From Planctomycetota bacterium (GTDB taxonomy: Bacteria > Planctomycetota > Phycisphaerae > Sedimentisphaerales > Anaerobacaceae), in contig VGYL01000004.1 in assembly GCA_016872975.1 (NCBI GenBank), positions 1 through 34,479 of the forward strand: DNA of 34,479 nt, read 5' to 3'. Made by a program: the position numbers and the translations under genes. The notes under the pieces are model-generated. The model was not told where the DNA came from. It did no database searches and saw nothing but the letters and a program-made list of their open reading frames with translations. Shown here one piece after another: positions 18,021-26,409 of this stretch; the first letter of the stretch is position 1, and each line of letters begins with the position of its first letter.

Positions 18021-18794
18021 ATGAAGCGCCGCGACCAGACCGATATGGGAGGAACACAGGAGTCATTCCTCACGACACACTGGTCCTTGCTGGAGGGCGT
18101 AAGCAAGTACCGGGACAAGGACCAGGCGATGATCGGGCTGCTGCTGGAGCGGTATTGGAAGCCGGTCTACTGCTATCTCCGACGGAAAGGTTACCCCAAC
18201 GAGGAGGCCAAGGACCTGACGCAGGAGTTCTTCCACGAGGTGGTGCTCAATCGTCGCCTCCTGGAACGTGCTGATCCTGCCAAAGGCCGATTTCGCTCGT
18301 TTCTGCTCCACGCCCTCGACCAGTTTCTGATTGACCAGCGGCGCAAGGAGGCCGCCGCCAAGCGCATACCCCGGGACAAACTTGTCCCCTTTGACATCCA
18401 TGACCCGCCGGAGTTGCCGCAGACCATCTATGATCGCGGTCCTGAGGAGTGTTTCGCCTACACGTGGAAATCTGAGCTGTTGGATCGGACCCTGTCCGAG
18501 GTGCAGGCGGAGTGTGAGGCCCAGGGGCTCCAAACGCACTGGTGTCTGTTCCGGGACAAGGTACTCCTACCCATCCGTGAAGACCGGCAGTCGCAGCCGA
18601 TGAAGGACATCTGCACTCGGCATGGCATCGCAGACGAATCGACCGCCTTCAACATGCTGCTGACCGTCAAGCGGCATTTCAAGGCGGCCCTGAGGAGGAA
18701 CCTGCGTAGCACAGTGTTGCGTGAGGAGGATATTGACGACGAGTGGCAGGAAATCCTGAGCCTTCTCAACGAGAGAGCGCAAAAAGCGACATAA
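18021..18794 (+). CDS. ECF-type RNA polymerase sigma factor
   Basis: 'ESFLTTHWSLLEGV', 'LLLERYWKPVYCYLRRKGYPNEEAKDLTQEFFHEVV', C-terminal sigma-4-like segment; followed by an STK gene as is common in planctomycetes. Confidence 0.8.
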   Translation: MKRRDQTDMGGTQESFLTTHWSLLEGVSKYRDKDQAMIGLLLERYWKPVYCYLRRKGYPNEEAKDLTQEFFHEVVLNRRLLERADPAKGRFRSFLLHALDQFLIDQRRKEAAAKRIPRDKLVPFDIHDPPELPQTIYDRGPEECFAYTWKSELLDRTLSEVQAECEAQGLQTHWCLFRDKVLLPIREDRQSQPMKDICTRHGIADESTAFNMLLTVKRHFKAALRRNLRSTVLREEDIDDEWQEILSLLNERAQKAT

Positions 18795-18872
18795 TCTTAC
18801 GGATGATTTAGCGCAGGTGCATTGGACTTCAGCCGGGCGGCCGTGCCGACGTGAGAGAACAGTGGGGTCGAA

Positions 18873-20264
18873 ATGGATGACAAGTCGTCAGCCTTCGGGA
18901 TGAATCCCGACCAGATCAACAAATTGCTTTCCTGGCCTCTGGGTAATGATGCAGAGGGCGCGCCGACGATGTCTCTGGAGCCTTTTGCCGAAGGGCCGGG
19001 AGGGCAGATCGGCCGGTACAAATTGCTCCGCGTCCTGGGTGAAGGGGGCATGGGCATCGTCTATCTGGCCGAGCAGATGCAGCCGGTGCGGCGCGAGGTG
19101 GCTCTGAAGATCATCAAGCCCGGCATGGACTCCAAGCGGGTGCTGGCGCGCTTTGAGACCGAGGAACAGGCCCTGGCAATCATGGAGCACCCGCACGTCG
19201 CACGTGTCTACGATGCCGGATTGGCCTCCAGCGGGCGACCTTATTTCGTGATGGAATATGTCAAGGGAATCCCGATCACCGAACATTGTGATCGGTACAA
19301 CCTGAGTATAGAGGATCGACTCCACCTGTTCCTGCACGTCTGCGGGGCGATCCAGCATGCGCATCAAAAGGGGATCATCCATCGAGATCTCAAACCTTCG
19401 AATATCCTCGTCGTCGTTCAGGATGACGAGATGGTTCCCAAAGTGATCGACTTCGGTGTCGCTCGCGCCGTCAGTCGACCCTTGACCGAGCGGACACTCT
19501 ATACCGAGCAGGGCCAACTCGTCGGCACCCCCGAGTACATGAGCCCAGAGCAGGCCGACCTGAACAACCAAGATATCGACACCCGCACGGACATCTACTC
19601 TCTCGGCATTGTGCTCTATGAATTGCTGGCAGGCATGTTGCCATTCGATCCCCAAACACTCCGCGAAGGTGGGGTCGAGCACATCCGCAAAGTGATATGC
19701 CAGGAGGCCCCGAAGACCCCCAGCATGCGACTCGGCAGAACATCAACCGAGGAATCTGCAGAGTGCGCCCGTCGACGTCACACCGACCTGCGTACCCTAC
19801 AACGCCAACTCTGCGGTGACCTGGACTGGATCGCGCTCAAGGCCCTGGAGAAGGACCGCACCCGTCGCTATGCCACGGTGGAGGCGATGGCTGTCGATAT
19901 TCACAACTACCTGACCCACCAGCCCGTCACGGCAGCTCCGCCAGCCCTTCTCTATCGTGCCGGGAAGTTTGTCCGACGGCACCGACAGGCGTTGGCCGTA
20001 CTGACCATGATGGTCTTGGTGCTCGGGGGCGTCTCTTTGGCGATCCTGATGTTTGTCCGCGCTGCGTTCCCTGGCGGATGCGCAGATGCTCATCGGAAAC
20101 AGGAAATACGACGAAGCCGTAGCGAGGATCGAACCGCTACTCCGCAGCACATATGTAGGTCGCCAGGCGCGGTTGGCTCACGCGCAAATCCGCCTGGAAC
20201 AGAAGGACTTCGCCGCGGCCATTACCGAGTTGGAGGCTCTCGTGGGAAAGCCGTCTGGGCGTGA
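18873..20264 (+). CDS. Ser/Thr protein kinase (frame ends shortly after the TM segment; likely frameshifted)
   Basis: 'LGEGGMGIVYLAEQ', 'VALKIIKPGMD', 'IIHRDLKPSNILV', 'KVIDFGVARA', 'GTPEYMSPEQ', 'RTDIYSLGIVLYELL'; TM 'ALAVLTMMVLVLGGVSLAILMFV'. Confidence 0.85.
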   Translation: MDDKSSAFGMNPDQINKLLSWPLGNDAEGAPTMSLEPFAEGPGGQIGRYKLLRVLGEGGMGIVYLAEQMQPVRREVALKIIKPGMDSKRVLARFETEEQALAIMEHPHVARVYDAGLASSGRPYFVMEYVKGIPITEHCDRYNLSIEDRLHLFLHVCGAIQHAHQKGIIHRDLKPSNILVVVQDDEMVPKVIDFGVARAVSRPLTERTLYTEQGQLVGTPEYMSPEQADLNNQDIDTRTDIYSLGIVLYELLAGMLPFDPQTLREGGVEHIRKVICQEAPKTPSMRLGRTSTEESAECARRRHTDLRTLQRQLCGDLDWIALKALEKDRTRRYATVEAMAVDIHNYLTHQPVTAAPPALLYRAGKFVRRHRQALAVLTMMVLVLGGVSLAILMFVRAAFPGGCADAHRKQEIRRSRSEDRTATPQHICRSPGAVGSRANPPGTEGLRRGHYRVGGSRGKAVWA

Positions 20265-20868
20265 CGAGATCACCGGGCAAGCTCACGCCATGCTGGCCAA
20301 TATCTACTACGAAGGGGACCCTTGTGCCCCCGGCCAGCCTGGTGACTATCACCAGCTTTGGAAGGATCATCGGGAGCAGGCCGAGCAACTTATCGGCAAC
20401 ACCGCCGCGTACCATTTCCTGCGGGCACGAGCCACGCCCGACGTCCAGGAAGCACTCGCCTTGCTGGGTGGGGCCTTGGAGCTGGACCGGCAACACTATA
20501 GCTCTTTGCGCGAGCGGGCCTACACTTGCCAAGGCCAACATGATCACTACGAGATGGCCGTGGATGCAGCCTGCATGATCACGATTCAGCCCCGTAATCC
20601 ACAGGGCTATGACCTCAAGGGGGTCGCTCTGCGTGAGATGGGGCGGCCCCAGGAGGCCCTCCCCAATCACACCGCAGCCATCGAGTTGAGTCCGGATGAC
20701 CCGGACCTGTACGACGAGCGGCACGAGACCTACATGCGAATGCAGCAGCATGAATTAGCCCTGCAGGACGCTTGGAAGTGCGCCCAATTGCGGCCCAACG
20801 AGCCTTCCTACTTTTGCAAACCATTTCTGGTCTATACGGCCATGGGACAATACGAGCAGGCGGCTTAG
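20053..20868 (+). pseudogene. TPR-type continuation of the kinase in another frame, ending at an in-frame TAG
   Basis: 'SALRSLADAQMLIGNRKYDEAVARIEPLLRSTYVGRQARLAHAQIRLEQKDFAAAITELEALVG', 'AIELSPDDPDLYDERHETYMRMQQHELALQDAWKCAQLRPNEP'; no convincing independent start (TTG). Confidence 0.6.
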
Positions 20869-20955
20869 CACTTTGCCCGTTTCCTGGCAAGTCCGGCCGC
20901 GGCGCGGGCTTATGATCCCGACAACCTGACGAATAATACCGCCCTCTATTTCCAC

Positions 20956-22275
20956 TTGTTCTCCTGCCGACAGGTCTTTGAATCGCTCCGGGCCGGTCGA
21001 TCCTGGCATGGCTCCCATCCACCGCCTGCTATCGCCCCATATGCCGTAGCCAACGAGGCGGACCGTAGTTTCCGACAGTGGAGCGGCGCGGCCAGAAGCA
21101 TCATCTCCACAGGATTTGACCCCGCTTGGTCTCCGGATGGGGCCAAGCTCGCCTTTAGTCAGGGACTGCACACCGGTAGCGTCGTAGCCGTGTTCGATCT
21201 GGCCACCCGACGTACCCAATTGCTCGTCTCACCGGGCAGGGCTCCCGCATGGTCGCCAGACGGCCGCTACGTAGCTTTCGTCAAGGATCGATGGCTTCTG
21301 CCCCCGAAACGGCTCGGCCATCTCAATTGCCTAGACTGGATCATGGACGGAGAGACTCCCCGGCACGCTGAGGAAGTATGGGTGATGGACATGATCAATC
21401 GGGAAGTGCGTCGGATCGGCGGCGGCAGCAATCCGCACTGGGGTGGGCGGTCGCGACGCCTGTACTTCTATGACGCCGCCGACACCACTCTCTACTCCAT
21501 CTCTGTGGAGGATCGCACCAGCCGGCCGTTGACAATCCTGTCCGATTGCGGTAGCCCACGACCACGGGTCTCGCCGGACGAGCGATACGCGGTCGACTGC
21601 AAAGTGCGAGAACTACAGATTAGCGATCTGGCCAGCAAGGGGGTCATTGCGACTTGGATGGCACCACCCGTATGCCGGGATACGCTGCTCGCCCAGTGGT
21701 CACCCGATGGCAACGAGATAAGCATTGGTAGCTTCATCGCTAGCGAAATGGGTTTGTGGATCTATGACTTAAGAACGCGGACGGCAGCGAAGGTATTGTC
21801 CGGGCAGGTGGCCACGGCCTGCTGGTCTCCGGACCGACGGCAACTCGCCGCCTGTTTGGGCCCGCCCTTCGTTCAGATCTGGCTGGCGGACATGACGCCG
21901 GACCGTCCCACCGCAGAGGCCTTCGGTTCCGCGCAGACCCTGCAGGAGCATTCGCGCTGGCTGATCGAGAAACTCAATCGCGAGATTGAAGCCGATCCTT
22001 CTCTCATCTATGCCTACGATCAGCGGGCGGATTGTGCCCTCTGGATCGGCGACGAGAAAGCAAGCCAGTACCTCCAGGAATTTGACCGAGTCCTGACCAC
22101 CTACAATGCGGAAGCCTGTGCCAGGCGCGCGAAGCGAATTCTGGACTGGCCCCCTGCCCAGCGCGACCGGCTCCTGCTCATGGCTCAACTCCTGGCTCGA
22201 AAAGCTGTCGATAAGGAGCCAGACAATCCCGAATACCGCAGGCTATTGGCCACGGCGGGTTCGTCGCGTCCCTGA
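20956..22275 (+). pseudogene. TolB/WD40-like C-terminal part, same frame as the TPR ORF after the TAG
   Basis: 'FDPAWSPDGAKLAFSQG', 'APAWSPDGRYVAFVKD', 'ACWSPDRRQLAACLG'; 20869-20955 translates openly in the same frame (HFARFLASPAAARAYDPDNLTNNTALYFHLFSCRQ). Confidence 0.6.
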
Positions 22276-23772
22276 GGGTCTGCCGCTTCCGGTCGCATCG
22301 CCGGGCTCGCTCAAGTACTGTTGATTCCGGGGGCGCCAAAACTGGAACTGGTCCTTCAAAGCGACTCGAAAGTCATAGACCGCGTTGAAATCGTCGATGG
22401 TGTCGGTGGGCTGGGCGCTCATCCATTCGTAGTCGATCAGGGTATAAACGATCTCGCCGAAATCCCGGGTCGTCCGGAGGCCCCAGGAGTTGAGAACGAG
22501 CAGGGCGAGGCGACCGTATTTCTCGCTCGCCATTCGGCGCAGGCCCTCGCAGAGCGTCTGGCCGCTGACATGGCGCGGCTCCTTGGCGATATTCTGCACC
22601 GTAAAGCCGAGACCATCATAGACGAACCGGAACGCCGCCGGACTGTACCGGCCGGTCTCCCTGGCGATCTCCTCGATGTTCTTCTTCATATCGTCAGTTC
22701 TACGAGATCTTCTGGCCCGGCCCAGATGCCGGTTGTGGGTCTCGATCAGGCTCTTGAGGTAGTACTCCAGGCGGTCCGGCCCGATTTGCAGGTACTCGTC
22801 CACGGGCGTGATCTGGAGTTGGGCGTTGTGCAGCTTGGCCAGCCAGCGTGCCGCCATCTGGAGATAGCGGATGGCTTGGGCCGGCTGGGCCTGGACCATC
22901 GCGTCGAACAGAGACTGTCCGCCGACGTACTCCTCGATCAGCGACAGGCTGTACGGGTCTTCGTCGATCGGCTTGGCCACGCGGTATTCGCCCTCGTTGA
23001 ACCCGTGCCGATAGAGCTCCTGGACGATGTGGTAGCTCCGCTCGCCCTGACTCCACGCCGCCACGTCATCGAAGGTCTTGACGATGACCTTGCGGCTGGT
23101 CGGCGCCTCGTCCGGACCGAGCGTCACCTCGGTCACGTGCGTGGACGAGGTGCCGCTGAGGATGGGGATCTCCTTGAAATAGGGCCGGCAGCGGCCCGCC
23201 TGGATCTCCGCCACCATCTCCTCGATCGAGCCGAACGGGTGATCGAAGAGCGTCGGGTAGGCGCCGACGTAGCTCTGGCCGTGCGTGTCCGTGCCGGCGG
23301 TGGCCGTGAAGCGGTAGGTGTGCCAGTCCTTCAACGCCCGGGCCGCCTCCAGGACCGTATAGTCCGAGTTCAAGATTTCCACCCCGTCGAGCAGAGGGTC
23401 CACCAGCCGTTCGGGTGCGGGGATCCGCTTATCCCGGTACGGGTGCGACCAGATCACCGCGGCGTCGGGATGCTGCTCCCGCACGTGCAGCAGCGAGATC
23501 TTCATCGCCGGGATCGTCGCCCCGGCCCCGTAGACCAGCACGTGCCCGAAGTCGTACGTATCGACCTCCTGTCCGGGCAGGATCTGAAATTCCGGGGGCA
23601 AGCCGGCCCGCCGGCGGAGATCGGCCAGCTCGTCCTCGCTCCACTGGTAGTGATGGTCCGTCAGCACGATGGTCTGAACGCCCGCCTCGTAGGCCCGGTG
23701 GACCAGGTCCACCGCCGCCACGTGGCTGCACGCCGAATGCTCCGAAGTATGGCAAGGCGTTGCGACAATCAT
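22243..23772 (-). CDS. PHP-domain protein fused to an aminoglycoside-phosphotransferase-like region
   Basis: PHP-like 'TIVLTDHHYQWS', 'VIWSHPYRD', 'TAGTDTHGQSYVGAYPTLFD'; C-terminal 'SLIEEYVGGQSLFDAMVQ...RWLAKLHNAQ...YTLIDYEWMSA'; start trimmed to MIVATPCHTSEHS. Confidence 0.75.
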   Translation of the reverse strand: MIVATPCHTSEHSACSHVAAVDLVHRAYEAGVQTIVLTDHHYQWSEDELADLRRRAGLPPEFQILPGQEVDTYDFGHVLVYGAGATIPAMKISLLHVREQHPDAAVIWSHPYRDKRIPAPERLVDPLLDGVEILNSDYTVLEAARALKDWHTYRFTATAGTDTHGQSYVGAYPTLFDHPFGSIEEMVAEIQAGRCRPYFKEIPILSGTSSTHVTEVTLGPDEAPTSRKVIVKTFDDVAAWSQGERSYHIVQELYRHGFNEGEYRVAKPIDEDPYSLSLIEEYVGGQSLFDAMVQAQPAQAIRYLQMAARWLAKLHNAQLQITPVDEYLQIGPDRLEYYLKSLIETHNRHLGRARRSRRTDDMKKNIEEIARETGRYSPAAFRFVYDGLGFTVQNIAKEPRHVSGQTLCEGLRRMASEKYGRLALLVLNSWGLRTTRDFGEIVYTLIDYEWMSAQPTDTIDDFNAVYDFRVALKDQFQFWRPRNQQYLSEPGDATGSGRPSGTRRTRRGQ

Positions 23773-23780
23773 AAGAACGC

Positions 23781-23869
23781 GTAGATCGATAATGGATGAT
23801 GGATGATCGATTATTGAAGAAGAAGTCTGCGCTTCTCTCGCGATCATCCATCACCCATCATCGATGATC
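23781..23869. repeat. Inverted pair of 7-bp periodic arrays
   Basis: GTAGATC|GATAATG|GATGATG|GATGATC|GATTATT|GAAGAAG ... GATCATC|CATCACC|CATCATC|GATGATC. Confidence 0.8.
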
Positions 23870-23913
23870 TCCGCCCTTGGCAGGGGCGGGGCCGGGCCGT
23901 ACAATGGGGAGTT

Positions 23914-24405
23914 ATGACCCGGAAGGACTATCCCAAGACCAATGCCATTCGCTGCCTGCTCGACCATGGGATCGCGTTTGAGGTTTTTCCGTACGCCTAC
24001 GAGGAGCGGGGCGGCACCCGCGTCTCCTCGCGCGAACTGGGGGTGGATGAGCATAGCGTGGTCAAAACCCTGGTGATGGAGACGGACGCCCATGAGCCTC
24101 TGATCGTGCTCATGCACGGCGACTGCGAGGTCTCGACCAAGCAACTGGCGCGGCTGCTGAATGTCAAATCCGTCCAGCCCTGCGACCCCAAGGTGGCCCA
24201 GCGCCACAGCGGCTATCATGTCGGCGGCACCAGTCCCTTCGGCACGAAACGTCCGCTACCGGTCTATTGCGAGGCGAGCATTCTGGAGCTGGAGCAGATC
24301 TACATCAACGCCGGCGCCCGCGGCCTGCTGGTGCGGCTCGACCCGAAGGAAATGGCCAAAGCCCTCAATGTGACCCCGGTCCAGGTGGCAATCTCCAGCC
24401 GGTAA
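23914..24405 (+). CDS. ybaK: YbaK/EbsC-family aminoacyl-tRNA deacylase (Cys-tRNA(Pro) deacylase-like)
   Basis: 'KTNAIRCLLDHGIAFEVFPYAYE', 'VVKTLVMETD', 'PCDPKVAQRHSGYHVGGTSPFGTKRPLPVYCEASI'. Confidence 0.93.
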   Translation: MTRKDYPKTNAIRCLLDHGIAFEVFPYAYEERGGTRVSSRELGVDEHSVVKTLVMETDAHEPLIVLMHGDCEVSTKQLARLLNVKSVQPCDPKVAQRHSGYHVGGTSPFGTKRPLPVYCEASILELEQIYINAGARGLLVRLDPKEMAKALNVTPVQVAISSR

Positions 24406-24413
24406 GGGCGGAC

Positions 24414-24498
24414 ATATTCCAAATTCCAAGCACTAAATTCCAAAATCCGTCCGATCTGTCTGATCCGACCGATCCTGGGATTTCGTGCTTCGAATTTT
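24414..24498. repeat. 7-bp periodic array pair in inverted orientation between convergent genes
   Basis: ATATTCC|AAATTCC|AAGCACT|AAATTCC|AAAATCC ... GGATTTC|GTGCTTC|GAATTTT; the second array reverse-complements to AAAATTC|GAAGCAC|GAAATCC. Confidence 0.8.
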
Positions 24499-24503
24499 CA
24501 CCT

Positions 24504-25637
24504 CTACGCCCGCGTGAACGCAGGCAGCTTGACGATCGCTCCGCCCTTGAGCGCGGACTCGTGCGCGCAGAGCCCCACACAGGTCCAGTTGGCCGACTGT
24601 CGCGCGTTCGGGAACGGCTCGCGTCCCTCGATCAGGGCCATGACGAACTCATGGGCCAGGTGCGGGTGCGAGCCGCCGTGGCCGGCGCCCTGGGTGAAGC
24701 TCAGGTGGGTTTTCTTGGCCACATCGTAGACGCCCTTGGTCGTGAACGGTCGCAGGCCTTTCGGCAGGCGTTTGGCGAAGTCCGGGACCTTGATCCGCTT
24801 GGGGATCTTCGGCTCCGGGAGCTTGGCGGTGTGCAGAATAGGGTCCTCGTGCTCGATGAGCGACCACTCGAAGGACTTCTTCGAGCCGTAGACGTCGATG
24901 CTCTCGCGGTATTGCCGGGCGACGTCGAACAGCGAGCGATAAATCCGCGCCGTCAGGTCGGAGTCCTGGAACTTGATGTGCGCGGTCTCGACGGCGAAGG
25001 GCGAGCCGTAGTGCTTGATGAGGTCCTTGCGGATCGTGCCGGAGCCGAAACAGGACACGTACTCGGCGGTGGCGTTCGTCAGGGCGAGCATGGGGCCGAC
25101 GCAGTGCGTCGCGTACCACATCGGCGGCAGGCCCGGCCAGTAGTTGGGCCAGCCGTCCATGTCCTGCTGGTGACTGGCCTGCAGGAACTGGATCTTGCCG
25201 AGCTCGCCCTTCTCGTACAACTCCTTGAGGTAGAGGAACTCGCGGGCGTACACGACGGTCTCCATCATCATGTAGCGCAGCCCGGTCCGTTTGACGAGGT
25301 CCACGATCTTCTTGCAGTCGGCGATGCTGGTGGCCATGGGGACGGTGCAGGCGACGTGCTTGCCGGCCTTCAGGGCCGCGAGGGACATCCACGCGTGGTC
25401 GGGGATCGGCGAGTTGATATGCACCGCGTCCACGCCCGGGTCCTTGAGCAGATCGTTGTAGTCCGTGTACCGTTTCTCGACGCCGAACGCGTCGCCCACG
25501 GCGTCCAGTTTCGCCCGCGTGCGCTGGCAGATCGCGTACATGTTCGCATGGGGATGACGCTGGTAGAGGGGGATGAACTCCGCCCCGAATCCCAGCCCGA
25601 CGATGGCGACGTTGATCTTGTCCTTCTGGGTCTTCAT
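24504..25637 (-). CDS. Gfo/Idh/MocA-family oxidoreductase
   Basis: MKTQKDKINVAIVGLGFGAEFIPLYQRHPHANMYAICQR...; Rossmann N-terminus; GGAGG upstream of the ATG. Confidence 0.92.
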   Translation of the reverse strand: MKTQKDKINVAIVGLGFGAEFIPLYQRHPHANMYAICQRTRAKLDAVGDAFGVEKRYTDYNDLLKDPGVDAVHINSPIPDHAWMSLAALKAGKHVACTVPMATSIADCKKIVDLVKRTGLRYMMMETVVYAREFLYLKELYEKGELGKIQFLQASHQQDMDGWPNYWPGLPPMWYATHCVGPMLALTNATAEYVSCFGSGTIRKDLIKHYGSPFAVETAHIKFQDSDLTARIYRSLFDVARQYRESIDVYGSKKSFEWSLIEHEDPILHTAKLPEPKIPKRIKVPDFAKRLPKGLRPFTTKGVYDVAKKTHLSFTQGAGHGGSHPHLAHEFVMALIEGREPFPNARQSANWTCVGLCAHESALKGGAIVKLPAFTRA

Positions 25638-25740
25638 CGTGCAACCTCCAGAGACTCCGAATCGGTTTAGGGTCGATGCCGGATTGTACGCCGCCGGCCG
25701 CCTCTTGACAAGCCAAAACCTGCGGTCGTCCCAGGCATTG

Positions 25741-25796
25741 AGGTTTTGTACTTTGGATTTGTTTCGAATCTCGGATTTCGTGCTTCGTGCTTCCCC
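25741..25796. repeat. Single 7-bp periodic array (8 units)
   Basis: AGGTTTT|GTACTTT|GGATTTG|TTTCGAA|TCTCGGA|TTTCGTG|CTTCGTG|CTTCCCC. Confidence 0.75.
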
Positions 25797-25868
25797 CCGA
25801 GGGGGTGGTATAGTATCGGCATCCGGCCCTGCATCGTTGCTCGGCCCGGTTCGAGAAACCGTGACGAT

Positions 25869-26231
25869 ATGACGAAGGAACCAGCCGTGCGGGACTTGAT
25901 GGAAGAGATCAAGGCGTTCAACCGCGAGCGGGACTGGGAGCAGTACCACTCGCCCAAGAACCTGTCGATGGCCCTGTCCGTGGAGGTGGCGGAGCTGCTG
26001 GAGGTCTTCCAGTGGCTGACGGAGGACCAGAGCCGCCGCCTGCCGGACGCGAAGAAGCAGGCGGTCGAGGAGGAGATCGGGGACGTGACGATCCTGCTGC
26101 TGGCCCTGGCCCAGGAGTTGGGCATCGACATCCTGGCCGCCGCCCGCAAGAAATTGGAGCGCAACCGGGCCAAATACCCGGTCGAAAAATCCCGCGGCCG
26201 GGCCGAGAAGTACAACGAGCTGGACCCGTAA
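25869..26231 (+). CDS. MazG-like nucleotide pyrophosphohydrolase
   Basis: 'AFNRERDWEQYHSPKNLSMALSVEVAELLEVFQWLTEDQ', 'VEEEIGDVTILLLALAQELGIDI'. Confidence 0.93.
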   Translation: MTKEPAVRDLMEEIKAFNRERDWEQYHSPKNLSMALSVEVAELLEVFQWLTEDQSRRLPDAKKQAVEEEIGDVTILLLALAQELGIDILAAARKKLERNRAKYPVEKSRGRAEKYNELDP

Positions 26232-26409
26232 TTCACCGTGGCTGAACGCGATCTCCTGAACTCGCGATCATCGCCTCACAAGTCGTTCACTGCGGGCATT
26301 TGTGCGTGACGAGGAAAGCTCGGGGGAGGAAGTTGCTGTCCGGGAGCAATCCGTGTAGACTCATGGTGTAGATGCTTGACAATACGATAGGGTTTAAGGA
26401 CACATTGCC

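Noticed and set aside
17993-18274. Alternative start of the sigma-factor region in another frame with a strong AGGAGGTGA
   Set aside because: Translation (MNELTETQDHEAPR...) leaves the conserved sigma frame and soon becomes low-complexity; noted only as a possible mis-spaced or leader SD.
20866-20868. TAG as a recoded (selenocysteine/pyrrolysine-like) codon
   Set aside because: Selenocysteine uses TGA; no pylS/pylT evidence; a frameshift upstream in the same locus makes gene decay or sequence error simpler.
22321-23784. 487-aa plus-strand ORF
   Set aside because: Antisense to the PHP/APH-like gene; no motif support.
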